A program made the translations under genes and the position numbers. The notes beneath the pieces are model-generated. The model saw nothing but the letters and a program-made list of their open reading frames with translations, was not told where the DNA came from and made no database searches. Below, one piece after another: positions 17,295-27,209 of a DNA stretch of 64,000 nucleotides; position 1 is the stretch's first letter, and every line of letters begins with the position of its first letter. This DNA comes from Luteibacter mycovicinus (GTDB lineage: Bacteria; Pseudomonadota; Gammaproteobacteria; Xanthomonadales; Rhodanobacteraceae): the NCBI RefSeq assembly GCF_000745235.1, contig NZ_JQNL01000001.1:2480001-2544000 (forward strand), in the 5' to 3' direction.

Positions 17295-19531
17295 GAATGG
17301 CCTCTTACTGAATCGGGAATGGAAAAATAAATGGTCGCTCCCTGGCCGAGTACGCTCTCCGCCCAGGTCCTGCCTCCATGACGGCTGACGATCCGACGCA
17401 CATGCGCCAGACCGATGCCTGTTCCTTCGTATTCTTCTACGTGATGCAGGCGCTGAAAGACGCCGAAAAGTTTGTCGACGTAGCGCATGTCGAAGCCGCA
17501 ACCATTGTCGCGCACGAAAAAGATCGACTCCTCGTCGCCACGCTCGTGGCCCACTTCGATGGCTGGCTCGGGACTGTCCCGAGTGAACTTCAGGGCATTG
17601 GAGATGAGGTTCTGCCATACCAGTCGCAGCATGGCCGGGTCGGCCTTGACCGATGGCAACGGCGCGATGGTCCATCGGATGTTGCGGCCGAGCGCCTCCA
17701 TCTCAAGACGTTCCCTGACGTCCTCGACCAGAGTGCCCATGTTGATCGTCATGGTGCCCATGGTCGAACGGCCCAGCTGCGAGAAGCTCAGCAGATCGTC
17801 AACCAGCCGGCCCGCCGATTTGGCCGAATCCACGATGGTGTCGAGGAAGCGTCGCTCCGTGTCGTCCAGCCGGTCGTTCGCGGCCGAGGCCAGCAACTCC
17901 GAGTAGCCGACGATATGACGGAAGGGTGCCCGCAGATCGTGGCTCACCGAATACGAGAAGGCTTCCAGCTCTTTGTTGCTGCGTGTGAGCTTCTCGTTGA
18001 GGAGCGCCATTTCCTCGGCTTTGCGCAGCACGATGTCGACGATGGCGACGCGCAGATCCATGGCCGCGTCGCGATCGACATCGGTCCACGGCAGCGAACG
18101 AAGTCGCACCGTCTCTTTCCATGCTTCAAACGACAGTCGCGGCGAAATCTTCTCGCCAGAAATGACTTTGCGTGGCTCGCCGCCCCAGCGTACCGTCCGG
18201 ATGACCTCCGGCCGGAACCAGATCAGATAACTGTCGTGCAACTGCGAGATGGTAATCGCCAGCACGCCGCTGGCGCGCTCGGCATACGCTTCGGCCGCCG
18301 GCCATTCGGTCGGCAGACGGTCCGTGCTGAAGACATCGTCGTTGCCCCGGCGTTCGGTGAGCCAGGGAATCAGCGCGCGCACTTCGTCGTCGGTGGGGCA
18401 TTCGCCGATGAGGATGCATTCATCGTTCTGCACGATGGCGGCGCCGGACGCGCCGGTCACGGCGAGGAAGCTCTTCTGGTCGCGCTTGAGCGCAAGAATG
18501 AAGTCCTGTTCACCCGACATGCGACCCAGCAGGTGCATCTGTGAGGCGCGGCGCATGGCGCGCTCCTCGACGTTGCCGACGCGTTCCTTCTCCGCGATCT
18601 GCAGCGAGAGGATCTGCCCGATCAGCTCGCATGCGGTACGGACATGGTACGGAACACGCTTCGTCGCCTCGTTGTGGCAGGAGATCAGACCCCACAGGTG
18701 GCTGTCATGCAGCAGGGATATCGACATGGAAGCGCCCGTGCCCATGTTGCGCATGTATTCCAGGTGCATGGGAGACACGCTGCGAAGCACGCACGGGCTG
18801 AGGTCCGTGGGCGGCGCGGCCCGGTACTGTGGCGCGCGAACGAGCGGGGTGCTCCGGTAGTTATTGTCCGCGATCAGGCGGACGCGGTTGCGCCGGTAAA
18901 GCTCCCGGGCCTGTGCCGGAATATCCGATTCCGGGAAGCGCAGGTCCATATAGGACGGCAGTACGTCGTTGCGGTCCTCGGCGATAACCGATCCGTTCCA
19001 TTCCTCGTCGAAGCGGTAAACGAGCGTGCGATCGAAATGCGTCAGCTGGCGCACGTATTGCGCACCCAGTTCGCAAAGCTTACCGACGCTGGAGGCCTGC
19101 TCGATCTCACTCATGAAACGGCGGATAACGGGATACAGCGCCTCGAGCGAGCCGGACTCACCCGGCAGTGACTGCTCGAGTTCGACGATCAGCAGATTGG
19201 CATCGGTGCGATGCGCGAGAGCGTGATGCTGGCCATGGCTGCCCAGGGCCACCATGCCCAGATAGCTCGACGTACCGACGTCCAGTGCGGTGATCGACTC
19301 CGACCACCCGGACAGGTGGCCGCCCAGCACGCTGTCCAGCGCCGCGCCCAGCGGATCGCCGAACGCCTCCACGATGCGGGCGTCAGCGACGGCACACTCA
19401 CTGACCGTGAGCGTTTCGGGGTCGATGACCAGCACGACACCGTACGGCTGCACGGCGCCCGGGGTGCGAATCGGTTCGTCAGCACAGTTGGACAAGTCCA
19501 GCGCCGGTGCGGTCGCGATTTGCGATTGCAT
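17291..19531 (-). CDS. bphP: Bacteriophytochrome histidine kinase
   Basis: A 746-residue red/far-red photoreceptor kinase with PAS-GAF-PHY-HisKA-HATPase order. Cys16 in LSNCADEPIRTPGAVQPYG is in the position of the biliverdin-binding Cys of bacteriophytochromes. The GAF chromophore pocket has DLRFPESDIPAQARELY (the usual PASDIP variant) and the PHY tongue has ISPRLSF (the usual PRxSF). The kinase His is in FSYSVSHDLRAPF and the ATPase N-box is NLISNALKFT. The ATG at 19531 is chosen because GGAG lies 6 bases upstream; an in-frame GTG 15 bases earlier is less likely. It leads a three-gene operon with 4-base overlaps. No heme oxygenase gene for biliverdin synthesis is in the window, which is unusual for bphP loci. 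Confidence 0.95.
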   Translation of the reverse strand: MQSQIATAPALDLSNCADEPIRTPGAVQPYGVVLVIDPETLTVSECAVADARIVEAFGDPLGAALDSVLGGHLSGWSESITALDVGTSSYLGMVALGSHGQHHALAHRTDANLLIVELEQSLPGESGSLEALYPVIRRFMSEIEQASSVGKLCELGAQYVRQLTHFDRTLVYRFDEEWNGSVIAEDRNDVLPSYMDLRFPESDIPAQARELYRRNRVRLIADNNYRSTPLVRAPQYRAAPPTDLSPCVLRSVSPMHLEYMRNMGTGASMSISLLHDSHLWGLISCHNEATKRVPYHVRTACELIGQILSLQIAEKERVGNVEERAMRRASQMHLLGRMSGEQDFILALKRDQKSFLAVTGASGAAIVQNDECILIGECPTDDEVRALIPWLTERRGNDDVFSTDRLPTEWPAAEAYAERASGVLAITISQLHDSYLIWFRPEVIRTVRWGGEPRKVISGEKISPRLSFEAWKETVRLRSLPWTDVDRDAAMDLRVAIVDIVLRKAEEMALLNEKLTRSNKELEAFSYSVSHDLRAPFRHIVGYSELLASAANDRLDDTERRFLDTIVDSAKSAGRLVDDLLSFSQLGRSTMGTMTINMGTLVEDVRERLEMEALGRNIRWTIAPLPSVKADPAMLRLVWQNLISNALKFTRDSPEPAIEVGHERGDEESIFFVRDNGCGFDMRYVDKLFGVFQRLHHVEEYEGTGIGLAHVRRIVSRHGGRTWAESVLGQGATIYFSIPDSVRGHS

Positions 19532-19752
19532 AAAAACTCCAGCCACCGATCGTCTTCACGCCCCGCGCGTGGAGAACACCGACCACGCGGCACCCGCCGC
19601 GATGGCCTTAATCAGCTGATGCAGCGTCAACGGCTAAGCGCTTTATGTTGCCCGAAAGAGTCCGGCATTCCCACATCAAACGCGCCACTTTGACATGGGT
19701 GAAAACTATGTGAAGGCGTCGCCCCATCGGCCAAGGCTCCGCATCCTCATCG

Positions 19753-20595
19753 TCAGTCCAGATCGCTGGCCTGGTGCCGCTCGGGCACCTGGCCGGCGGG
19801 ATCGCCCGTCACGCGGTTCACTTTCCGGCCGCGGATCACCGCGCGGCGCGACGCCACCTCCCTGGCCCAGCGCTGGAGATGGGTGTACTTGCCGACATCG
19901 AGGAACTCCGCGGCGCCATACAACTGCCCCAGCACGAGGCCGCCGTACCACGGCCAGATGGCGATATCCGCTATCGAGTAGTCGTCGCCCGCCACGTAGC
20001 GATGCGTCGCCAGCTGGCGATCGAGCACGTCGAGCTGGCGCTTGGTCTCCATCGCATAACGGTTGATCGGGTATTCCAGCTTTTCCGGCGCATACGCATA
20101 GAAGTGACCGAAACCGCCGCCGACGAACGGTGCCGACCCCATCTGCCAGAACAACCAGCTCATGGTTTCGGCACGGGCCGACGGTTCGGTCGGCAGCAAC
20201 GCGCCGAACTTCTCGGCCAGATACACCAGGATCGCGCCGGATTCGAACACGCGCGTCGGCGTGGGCGTACTGCGGTCGACCAGTGCCGGGATCTTGGAGT
20301 TGGGATTGACCTCGACGAAGCCGGAACCGAACTGGTTGCCCTCGTTGATGCGGATCAGCCACGCATCGTATTCGGCCCCGGCATGACCCAGGGCCAGCAG
20401 CTCCTCGAGCATGATGCCGACCTTCTGCCCGTTGGGCGTAGCCAGAGAGTAGAGCTGCAACGGATGCTCACCGACCGGCAGAGGCGCTTCATGCGTGGCG
20501 CCGGCCACCGGCCGGTTGATGTTGGCGAACGCGCCGCCGCCGGTGTCCGGCACGGTCCAGACCTTGGGCGGTACGTACGGTGTAGTGTCACTCAT
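19753..20595 (-). CDS. yghU: YghU-like glutathione S-transferase / disulfide-bond oxidoreductase
   Basis: A 280-residue GST-fold protein of the YghU/YfcG (Nu class) group, which in E. coli has glutathione-dependent disulfide reductase activity. The N-terminal thioredoxin-like half includes PLPVGEHPLQLYSLATPNGQ, NPNSKIPALVDR and ESGAILVYLAEKFG, and the helical half contains AGDDYSIADIAIWPWYG. The ATG at 20595 follows GGAG by 12 bases and begins the homologous region (MSDTTPYVPPKVW). The GC-rich C-terminus is slightly longer than usual. An AraC regulator lies upstream on the same strand. Confidence 0.9.
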   Translation of the reverse strand: MSDTTPYVPPKVWTVPDTGGGAFANINRPVAGATHEAPLPVGEHPLQLYSLATPNGQKVGIMLEELLALGHAGAEYDAWLIRINEGNQFGSGFVEVNPNSKIPALVDRSTPTPTRVFESGAILVYLAEKFGALLPTEPSARAETMSWLFWQMGSAPFVGGGFGHFYAYAPEKLEYPINRYAMETKRQLDVLDRQLATHRYVAGDDYSIADIAIWPWYGGLVLGQLYGAAEFLDVGKYTHLQRWAREVASRRAVIRGRKVNRVTGDPAGQVPERHQASDLD

Positions 20596-20733
20596 GGATA
20601 TGGTGCTCCGCTGGATTGGGGGCCACGACTGGCTACGTGGCATCAGCGTTCTATGGGTACCCATGCGGTGAAAACCCAGTGGGGCGAGCTCGCCGCCAGC
20701 GTGGAGGCGCCTGTCGCGGCCCAGGGCCGTTGC

Positions 20734-21537
20734 CTAACGAAGCCGTCCGGTCGGTTTGAAAAACGCACTAGGCGACAACCCGAAGTGCCTGCGGAACATG
20801 GCTGAAAACGCGCTCGGGCTGTCATAGCCCAGGCCCAGCGCCACGTCGATCACCGGCAGGCCCTGCGCCAGACGCTCCAGTCCGGCGAGCAGGCGGGATC
20901 GCTGCCGCCATTGCCCGAAGGTCATACCGAGCTCGCGGGTAAAAAGGCGCTGAATCGTTTTTACATGCAGGGCCGTATGCGTGGCCCACTGCTCGAGTGT
21001 CGCGGTGTCATCCGGGTGCGCCGAGATGTGCGCGCAGATCGCTGCGAGGCGCTCGTCCGTAGGGTGGGGCAGGTGCAGCGGAAGTACGGCCAGCGTCTGC
21101 AGTTCGTCCACGATCAGCCGCATGACACGGCCGTCCCGGGAGTCCTCGTCATAAGGGTAGGTGACCGTCTCCGCCGCCTGCATCAGCTGCCGGAGCAGCG
21201 GTCCCACTTCGACGGCGCAGGGCGTGGAGGGCAGCTCGAATCCGGCCTCGAGCTCGACCGACACGTTACGTTGCTGGACGTCGCCCACACAGCGCGAGGA
21301 GTGCGTGGTGCCCGCAGGCATCCAGATGGCGCGGGTAGGTGGAACGACCCAGCGGCCCACGGGCGAATGCACCACCAGCAGGCCGTCCTTTGCGTATAGC
21401 AACTGGTGGTAGTCGTGGCGATGCTCCGGAATCACCGTTCCCGCAGGGTAGTGCTGCCGCTGGCACTGGACCATGTCCTTTTTGCGATAGGTAGTGCCCA
21501 TTTGCCGCGCGAAGGCTGGAAAAGGGCACCCTAACAT
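20734..21537 (-). CDS. AraC-family transcriptional regulator with cupin N-terminus
   Basis: A 267-residue regulator with an N-terminal cupin sensor domain (HYPAGTVIPEHRHDYHQLLYA, IWMPAGTTHSSRC) and a C-terminal AraC double helix-turn-helix (TLEQWATHTALHVKTIQRLF and IDVALGLGYDSPSAFSAMFRRHFG). A GAGG site precedes the ATG at 21537; a shorter start at 21501 is possible. It is divergent from an MFS transporter gene 43 bases away, which is its likely target, a common local pairing for exporters and their regulators. The ligand is unknown. Confidence 0.9.
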   Translation of the reverse strand: MLGCPFPAFARQMGTTYRKKDMVQCQRQHYPAGTVIPEHRHDYHQLLYAKDGLLVVHSPVGRWVVPPTRAIWMPAGTTHSSRCVGDVQQRNVSVELEAGFELPSTPCAVEVGPLLRQLMQAAETVTYPYDEDSRDGRVMRLIVDELQTLAVLPLHLPHPTDERLAAICAHISAHPDDTATLEQWATHTALHVKTIQRLFTRELGMTFGQWRQRSRLLAGLERLAQGLPVIDVALGLGYDSPSAFSAMFRRHFGLSPSAFFKPTGRLR

Positions 21538-21580
21538 CACGCCTCACGATGCGTCGATAGCACGCCATTGAGTCGATCCG

Positions 21581-22819
21581 ATGATCCGAGACCTTCCTCC
21601 GCAGGCTGCCCGCCAAGGGCTGATCGCCTTCCTGATCGCCTTCTGTTGTTCGGGCGTGGCCATCGAGATGGCCGCGACCGCGGTGGCCTGGCAGCTTTAC
21701 GCCACCACCGGCCGTGCGTCCGACCTGGGGCTGATCGGCCTTGCGCGGTTTCTTCCGTCGCTGATTTTCGTGTTGCCCGCCGGGCATATGGCCGACCGTT
21801 ACGACCGGCGTCTGCTGGTGGGGACGGCACAGGCGATCGCCTGCCTTGCGTTGGCCGGGTTGTGGGCATGCTCGGCGACGGGTGCGGTCAGCCGCCTCGA
21901 CGTTCTCGCGCTGGTCAATATCAGTGGCATCGCCGCCGCGATCCGCGGCCCGGCGTTTCAGAGCATGGTGCCTGGCCTGGTGCCCGCAAGCGGACTGGCC
22001 CGTGCCAGTGCGGCAAGCGCGGCGGTGGATGAGTTCGCGTCGATCGCGGGGCCCGTCTTCGGCGGGCTGCTGTACCTCGCGGGGCCGGCGACCGTCTACG
22101 CGATCGCCGCGCTGTTGACGATCGTGTCGGGGGTGCTGGTCACACGGCTTCCCTACCAGCAGGCGCTGGCGCCACGCATACCGGTCACGCGCAAGGACCT
22201 TTTCGCCGGCGTGCACTTCATCCGCGCTCGTCCCGACATCATCGGTGTCATTTCGCTGGATCTGTTCGCGGTGCTGCTCGGTGGCGCGACGGCCCTGCTG
22301 CCGGTGTTCGCGAAGGACGTCCTGCATACCGGTCCGTTAGGTCTGGGCATGTTGCGCATGGCGCCATCCATCGGAGCGGTAGCGGTGGGTCTGTGGCTGG
22401 CGCGTTATCCGCTCGACAAGCGCATCGGTCACCTCATGTTCGGCTGCGTCGCAGGGTTCGGTCTGTCCACCATCGGGTTTGCCTTGTCCACGCAACTGTG
22501 GACGTCCTTACTGGCGCTGGTGCTGCTCGGCGGCTTCGACATGGTCAGCATGGTGATTCGCAGTGCACTGGTTCAGATCGAAACCCCCGACGCGATGCGC
22601 GGCCGTGTAGGCGCGATCAATTCGATCTTCGTCAATACATCGAACCAGTTGGGCGCATTCGAGTCGGGCATGCTCGCTGCGTGGGTGGGTGCCGTGCCCG
22701 CGGTGATCGTCGGCGGCGTGGGTACCCTGCTGGTTACGGCGCTGTGGATGCACTGGTTCCCTGGGCTGCGTCGGCGGCAGACCCTGATGTCCGACACCGA
22801 TGCCTCCCTGTTGGCGTAG
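21581..22819 (+). CDS. MFS transporter (EntS/MFS_3-like exporter)
   Basis: A 412-residue major facilitator with about 12 hydrophobic helices. The loop signature between helices 2 and 3 is PAGHMADRYDRRLLV, and later segments include RGPAFQSMVPGLVP and DAMRGRVGAINSIFVNTSNQ, typical of the EntS/MFS_3 group of exporters. It stands alone and is divergent from the AraC gene, so it is probably an induced efflux pump. The substrate cannot be predicted from sequence. Confidence 0.9.
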   Translation: MIRDLPPQAARQGLIAFLIAFCCSGVAIEMAATAVAWQLYATTGRASDLGLIGLARFLPSLIFVLPAGHMADRYDRRLLVGTAQAIACLALAGLWACSATGAVSRLDVLALVNISGIAAAIRGPAFQSMVPGLVPASGLARASAASAAVDEFASIAGPVFGGLLYLAGPATVYAIAALLTIVSGVLVTRLPYQQALAPRIPVTRKDLFAGVHFIRARPDIIGVISLDLFAVLLGGATALLPVFAKDVLHTGPLGLGMLRMAPSIGAVAVGLWLARYPLDKRIGHLMFGCVAGFGLSTIGFALSTQLWTSLLALVLLGGFDMVSMVIRSALVQIETPDAMRGRVGAINSIFVNTSNQLGAFESGMLAAWVGAVPAVIVGGVGTLLVTALWMHWFPGLRRRQTLMSDTDASLLA

Positions 22820-22963
22820 CCGTCCGGGCAGGTTGCGATTTCGCCCAGTCCGTCACGTACCGGTTGGCAAGTTTTTGCTAACTTTGCCGAAAATGCGCAA
22901 AGTCCCCGCCGCTGTTGTCCGGCGTGAAGGTGGCTGGCGTCAGGGGCAGGGGACAGGGGCGAC

Positions 22964-25924
22964 ATGTACATCAGCAGTCGGATCGAGTGGAACCGCGAAA
23001 CGCGGCGCATGGAAGTCATTACCGAATACGTACCGGGGGAGCCACCCGAGGAGCCCGAGGCGCCACGCCGCCCCGTCAATCTCGGCGCGTGCCTGGTCGT
23101 CACGGCGGCGGTCGCCACGACCGTGCCGACCAGCGCCTGGAGCGCGACGACGACGTCGATTTACCAGCAGGCTTCGGATGCCGGGCGCTCGCATATCGAT
23201 GGCAGCGGCGTGCGCGTGTTTCATTACGACGGCGGTATCAACCCGCTGTCGTTCAATGGGCCGGGTGTCGTCGATTCGCAGGGCGACTACCCGGACATGT
23301 CCGCCTATAAGAACAATGTCTACAAGGTCGACGGAAATTACGTCGGGCTTTACGACAGCGCCAGCGATCCCGGCGGTATTGGCTACGGCGCGCTCGCCAG
23401 GAAGAACAATCACGGCCCGTGGATGAACTACACCCTGCTCCAGCAGGCGCCGGGTGTGACATTGCTGACAGGCTGGACCAGCAACTGGGCGCAGACCTTC
23501 GCCGTCGCCAGCGATCCCAACGGGTATCACGCAAGGGTGATGAGCGCGTCGGAACTCGTCTGGTATGGCTCGCTCCAGCCTTCGGAAATCGCCGCGCTCG
23601 ACAAGGTCGTGGCCAACGACGGCCTGCTGCTGCTTGCCGCCGGCAACGACCCATCGTGGGCGAGCACGGTTCCTGTCGGCATGTCGCCGAGCTATGACAT
23701 CAAATACTTCGGGCACGTCATCCCGGTCACCGGGACCAATCAGTACACGGGTGATTTCTCGACCAACCTCACCTCGTGCCACGGCGCGAAGTACTACTGC
23801 GTGGCGGCCCCTCAGGGCACCTTGCAACGCGACGCGGACGGTAACCCCATCCGCTCCGCCAACGGACGGTACCTCTACAGCAACGGTGCCGGCACGTCCT
23901 GGTCCGCCCCCAACGCGAACGGCGTCACCGCCGAAGTCGTGCAGCGCTATCCGTGGATGACGGCGCGCAACCTCACGGAAGTGATCCTCGGGACGGCCGA
24001 TCCCCGGGGTACCGACAATATCGACGAGAACACCGGCTGGGGCGAGGTCAATCGTGACGCCGCCATCGGCGGCTACAAACAGTTCGCCTGGGGCCAGAGC
24101 AAGCTGGTCATTCCCGCGGGACAGGTGGCGTACTTCGACAACGATATCGGCGACGAACGCGCCGACGCGGTCACCACCGGCATCTACAACAACGATGCCG
24201 CCACGCTGGGTAACGTCAGCACGACGCTCGCGGGCGGCTTCGACAAGTCCGGCGACGGCACGCTCGTGCTCAACGGCGACAACACCTATCACGGCAGGGG
24301 CAACGTGCTGGGCGGCATGGTCGTCGTCAATGGGCGCAACGACAACGCGGCGTTCGCGGTGAGCAAGAGCGCCATCCTCCAGTCCGGCGACAACACCGCC
24401 GGCATGTCGGTCGGGTCGCTGGACAATGCGGGCACCCTCGCGCTGCGGCACGTGGGCACGACATTCGACGTCATGGGCGATTACACCGGCCACGATCTGA
24501 GCCTGCTGCTGATCAACACCTATCTGGGCGACGACACGACGACCCGGACGCCGGTGCTGCACGTCCACGGCAACACCACGGGCACGTCCATCGTCGCCAT
24601 CGCGAACGCGGGCGGTCCGGGCGGACTGATCGCGGGTACGCCTTCGAGCCAGGACGGCCACCTTCTGGCGCAGGTCGACGGTACGTCCGGCGGCGAGTTC
24701 GTGCAGGAAGGCCGCGTCGTCGCGGGCGCATACGATTACTTCGTGCGGCGCGGTACCACCCATGGTGTGGCCGCCAGCAAGAACTGGTACCTGAGCAGCA
24801 CGCTGACGCCGGTGCCCACGACGCCGGTCACGCCGCCTGCGACGCCCGATCCCGGCGCCGGTTCGACACCGGATGTACCGGCAGTGCCCACGCCGCCCGG
24901 CGACACGGCGACGCCGCCCCCGGTTGTCGTCACACCGGCTACGCCCCCCGTATCGCCGACGGATGCCCCGCAGCCTCCGGAGATCAACGCGATCCGCCCC
25001 GAAGGCAACGTTTACCTGGCCCAGTCCGTCGCCGCGCGATCAATGTTTCAGGAGGGTCGCTGGCTGGGCAACCGTCTGGTCGGTGCCATGCCGGAAGACT
25101 GGGATATGCGTGGCTCCGTATGGATGACAAACCAGCATAGCGACCGTCGTTACGAGGCCAGTGCCGACGGCGGCACGATCGCGGCACAGGACAATGTCGT
25201 CCAGGCGGGCGCGGGTGCGATGGTCGGTGACCATCTGGCGATCGGCGCTCGCGTCGGTTTCGGCGATACCCATACGTCGACGCGCTCGCCGCTGACCGGC
25301 TTCCACGCCACAGGTCGAACCAGGGGGACGCAGCTGGGCGTCTACGCGGATTACCGACAGAAGCCGCAGGGCCTGTCCGGCTTCTCGGCGACGGCGGAAC
25401 TTTCGGGCGCACGCTACCGCAACGAAGTGCACGGACAAGGTCTGCCGTCCGAGAGCTACCGGCTCACCTCCACCGATCTCACGGTCGAGGGTGGCTATGA
25501 CAGTCGCTGGCCGATGGGCGGCGACAAGGCGATCGTGTTCCGTCCGCATCTGGCCGCCGTGCAAAGTCGGCTGCAGCGCGAGCAGCACGTCGAGGCGGGC
25601 GCTACGCGCGTCCGGTTCGACAGCCGTCCGAACACGCAGTTGCTTGCGGGCCTGCAGGTGGCGGGCGACCTGCGACAGATCGGCGATACGCACTGGATGC
25701 CGTATGCGGGTTACGACCGTATCCACAACAACCACTCGCCGCGGATCGCCATGGACGATACGAGTCTGTCGACGCGCGCGATGCGCAACGTCAGCCGCTA
25801 TACCGTGGGCGCGGAGGCCCGGTTCCTCAACGGATTGCATCTTCGGCTCGACGTGCGCCACGAACACTCGGGTAAGGGGCTGAACGACAACGTGGCGCAG
25901 GCGTCGCTGGCGCTCGCGTTCTGA
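22964..25924 (+). CDS. Type V autotransporter with subtilase-like passenger
   Basis: A 986-residue autotransporter. An extended N-terminus of about 60 residues carries the signal segment (NLGACLVVTAAVATTVPTSA). The passenger shows S8 peptidase landmarks: a probable Asp in HYDGGI (about 88), His in NNHGPW (about 150), oxyanion Asn in AAGND (about 225) and Ser in GAGTSWSAPNANG (about 312). A repetitive beta-helix-like region follows (STTLAGGFDKSGDGTLVLNG), then a Pro/Thr-rich linker (about 616-676), then a C-terminal beta-barrel (about 686-985) ending LALAF. The Asp and His motifs are far from the subtilase consensus, so activity is uncertain. It stands alone, 144 bases after the MFS gene. Confidence 0.88.
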   Translation: MYISSRIEWNRETRRMEVITEYVPGEPPEEPEAPRRPVNLGACLVVTAAVATTVPTSAWSATTTSIYQQASDAGRSHIDGSGVRVFHYDGGINPLSFNGPGVVDSQGDYPDMSAYKNNVYKVDGNYVGLYDSASDPGGIGYGALARKNNHGPWMNYTLLQQAPGVTLLTGWTSNWAQTFAVASDPNGYHARVMSASELVWYGSLQPSEIAALDKVVANDGLLLLAAGNDPSWASTVPVGMSPSYDIKYFGHVIPVTGTNQYTGDFSTNLTSCHGAKYYCVAAPQGTLQRDADGNPIRSANGRYLYSNGAGTSWSAPNANGVTAEVVQRYPWMTARNLTEVILGTADPRGTDNIDENTGWGEVNRDAAIGGYKQFAWGQSKLVIPAGQVAYFDNDIGDERADAVTTGIYNNDAATLGNVSTTLAGGFDKSGDGTLVLNGDNTYHGRGNVLGGMVVVNGRNDNAAFAVSKSAILQSGDNTAGMSVGSLDNAGTLALRHVGTTFDVMGDYTGHDLSLLLINTYLGDDTTTRTPVLHVHGNTTGTSIVAIANAGGPGGLIAGTPSSQDGHLLAQVDGTSGGEFVQEGRVVAGAYDYFVRRGTTHGVAASKNWYLSSTLTPVPTTPVTPPATPDPGAGSTPDVPAVPTPPGDTATPPPVVVTPATPPVSPTDAPQPPEINAIRPEGNVYLAQSVAARSMFQEGRWLGNRLVGAMPEDWDMRGSVWMTNQHSDRRYEASADGGTIAAQDNVVQAGAGAMVGDHLAIGARVGFGDTHTSTRSPLTGFHATGRTRGTQLGVYADYRQKPQGLSGFSATAELSGARYRNEVHGQGLPSESYRLTSTDLTVEGGYDSRWPMGGDKAIVFRPHLAAVQSRLQREQHVEAGATRVRFDSRPNTQLLAGLQVAGDLRQIGDTHWMPYAGYDRIHNNHSPRIAMDDTSLSTRAMRNVSRYTVGAEARFLNGLHLRLDVRHEHSGKGLNDNVAQASLALAF

Positions 25925-25929
25925 GGCGG

Positions 25930-27066
25930 TCAGTGTGCGCTGAACAGCTCGACGACGCTGTGTGGTGCGTCGTCACCGAAGAAGCGCCGATGGTTGTGTG
26001 CCGTCAGCGCGGCGAAGTGCGCACTGCGAGGGAAGAGCGCTGCTTCATAGGCGGTGAGCGCGGCCTCGATGTCACCCCGATGCTCGCGTAGCGCCAGAGC
26101 CAGCTCGGCGCCGTCGAGGATGGCGAGGTTCGCGCCTTCGCCCGCGAAGGGCGACATCAGGTGGGCGGCATCGCCCAGCAAGGTCACGCCTTCGAGGCGC
26201 GCCCAGCGGTGATCGATCGGCAATGCGTGGATCGCGCGCACCACGGGAAGCGTGTCGCTATCGGTGACCAGAGCTCTCAGCGACGGCGCCCAACCTTCGA
26301 AGGCTTCCGCCACACGGCGGAGCGCTTCCTTTGGCTCGGTGAAGTCGAGAGCGTCGATCCATGTTTCCGGCCGGTTCAACGCGACATAGGTATGCAGCGT
26401 TCCGTCGGCATATCGGTGCGCGAGGATGCCCTTGCCTGGTTGAACCGCCATCAGCGTACCGTTGCCGATGGCCTTGGCGCTGACTCTGTGTGTCGTATCC
26501 CCATCGAAGAGGCGTAACTCGACGAAGGTGGTACCGACGTACGCGGGCCTGGCGGAAGACAGCAGTGGCCGGACCTTCGACCAGGCGCCATCGGCACCGA
26601 CCAACAGGTCGGTGGTCATGGTCGAACCGTCCGCGAAGACGAGCTCGTGCTGGCCATCGCCAAGGCGGCTCGCCCGCGTCAGCTTGCGGCCCCACTGGAT
26701 GGTGTCGTCCGGCAAGGAATCGATCAGCAGCTGGCGCAGCGCGCCACGATCGACCTCGGGCCGCGCCGTGTCGGGCGATCCCGGTTTATCGAGCAGAACC
26801 TCGCCGTTCCTGTCGACGATGCGCTTCGCATCCTCTCCCGGGAGGGCGAGCGCGAGAAACGCCTCGTAGAGACCTGCCGCCTTCAGGCCGATCTGACCGT
26901 TGTACGCGTGGATGTCGAGCAAGCCGCCCTGAGCTCTCGCCGTCGCCGAGGTTTCGGCTTCGACGATGGTCGAAGCGATGCCGTTGATGTGCAGCACGCG
27001 CGCGAGGGTGAGACCGCCGAGGCCGGCGCCGACAATGGCGATGCGTGAGGTGTGCTGGATAGTCAT
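25930..27066 (-). CDS. FAD-dependent monooxygenase (TetX/PHBH-like)
   Basis: A 378-residue class A flavoprotein monooxygenase. The Rossmann FAD motif is [17 protein letters not shown] near the N-terminus, and the second FAD motif is [20 protein letters not shown] near residue 300, close in form to tetracycline-inactivating TetX enzymes. Start at 27066 has AGGAG 8 bases upstream; an open frame extends further upstream without homology. The LysR gene upstream on the same strand ends 143 bases away and may regulate it. It may hydroxylate an aromatic substrate; whether it acts on tetracyclines cannot be told from sequence. Confidence 0.87.
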   Translation of the reverse strand: MTIQHTSRIAIVGAGLGGLTLARVLHINGIASTIVEAETSATARAQGGLLDIHAYNGQIGLKAAGLYEAFLALALPGEDAKRIVDRNGEVLLDKPGSPDTARPEVDRGALRQLLIDSLPDDTIQWGRKLTRASRLGDGQHELVFADGSTMTTDLLVGADGAWSKVRPLLSSARPAYVGTTFVELRLFDGDTTHRVSAKAIGNGTLMAVQPGKGILAHRYADGTLHTYVALNRPETWIDALDFTEPKEALRRVAEAFEGWAPSLRALVTDSDTLPVVRAIHALPIDHRWARLEGVTLLGDAAHLMSPFAGEGANLAILDGAELALALREHRGDIEAALTAYEAALFPRSAHFAALTAHNHRRFFGDDAPHSVVELFSAH

Positions 27067-27209
27067 GGCGCGCTCCTGAGGCCGACGGATATCGGTGGGA
27101 ACGCTGGCCGACCACGCGAAAGCGGGGTGACGTGTATTCGGCTGCCCCGATCGGGACGTGGCAGCCGTTTTTCGCGGTCTTCGTGGGCGAAGGATCGCAC
27201 GCGCTTTCG

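Noticed and set aside
22940..24763. Minus-strand open frame (607 codons) opposite the autotransporter.
   Set aside because: It is a composition shadow of the plus-strand gene, with no signal peptide or known motif.
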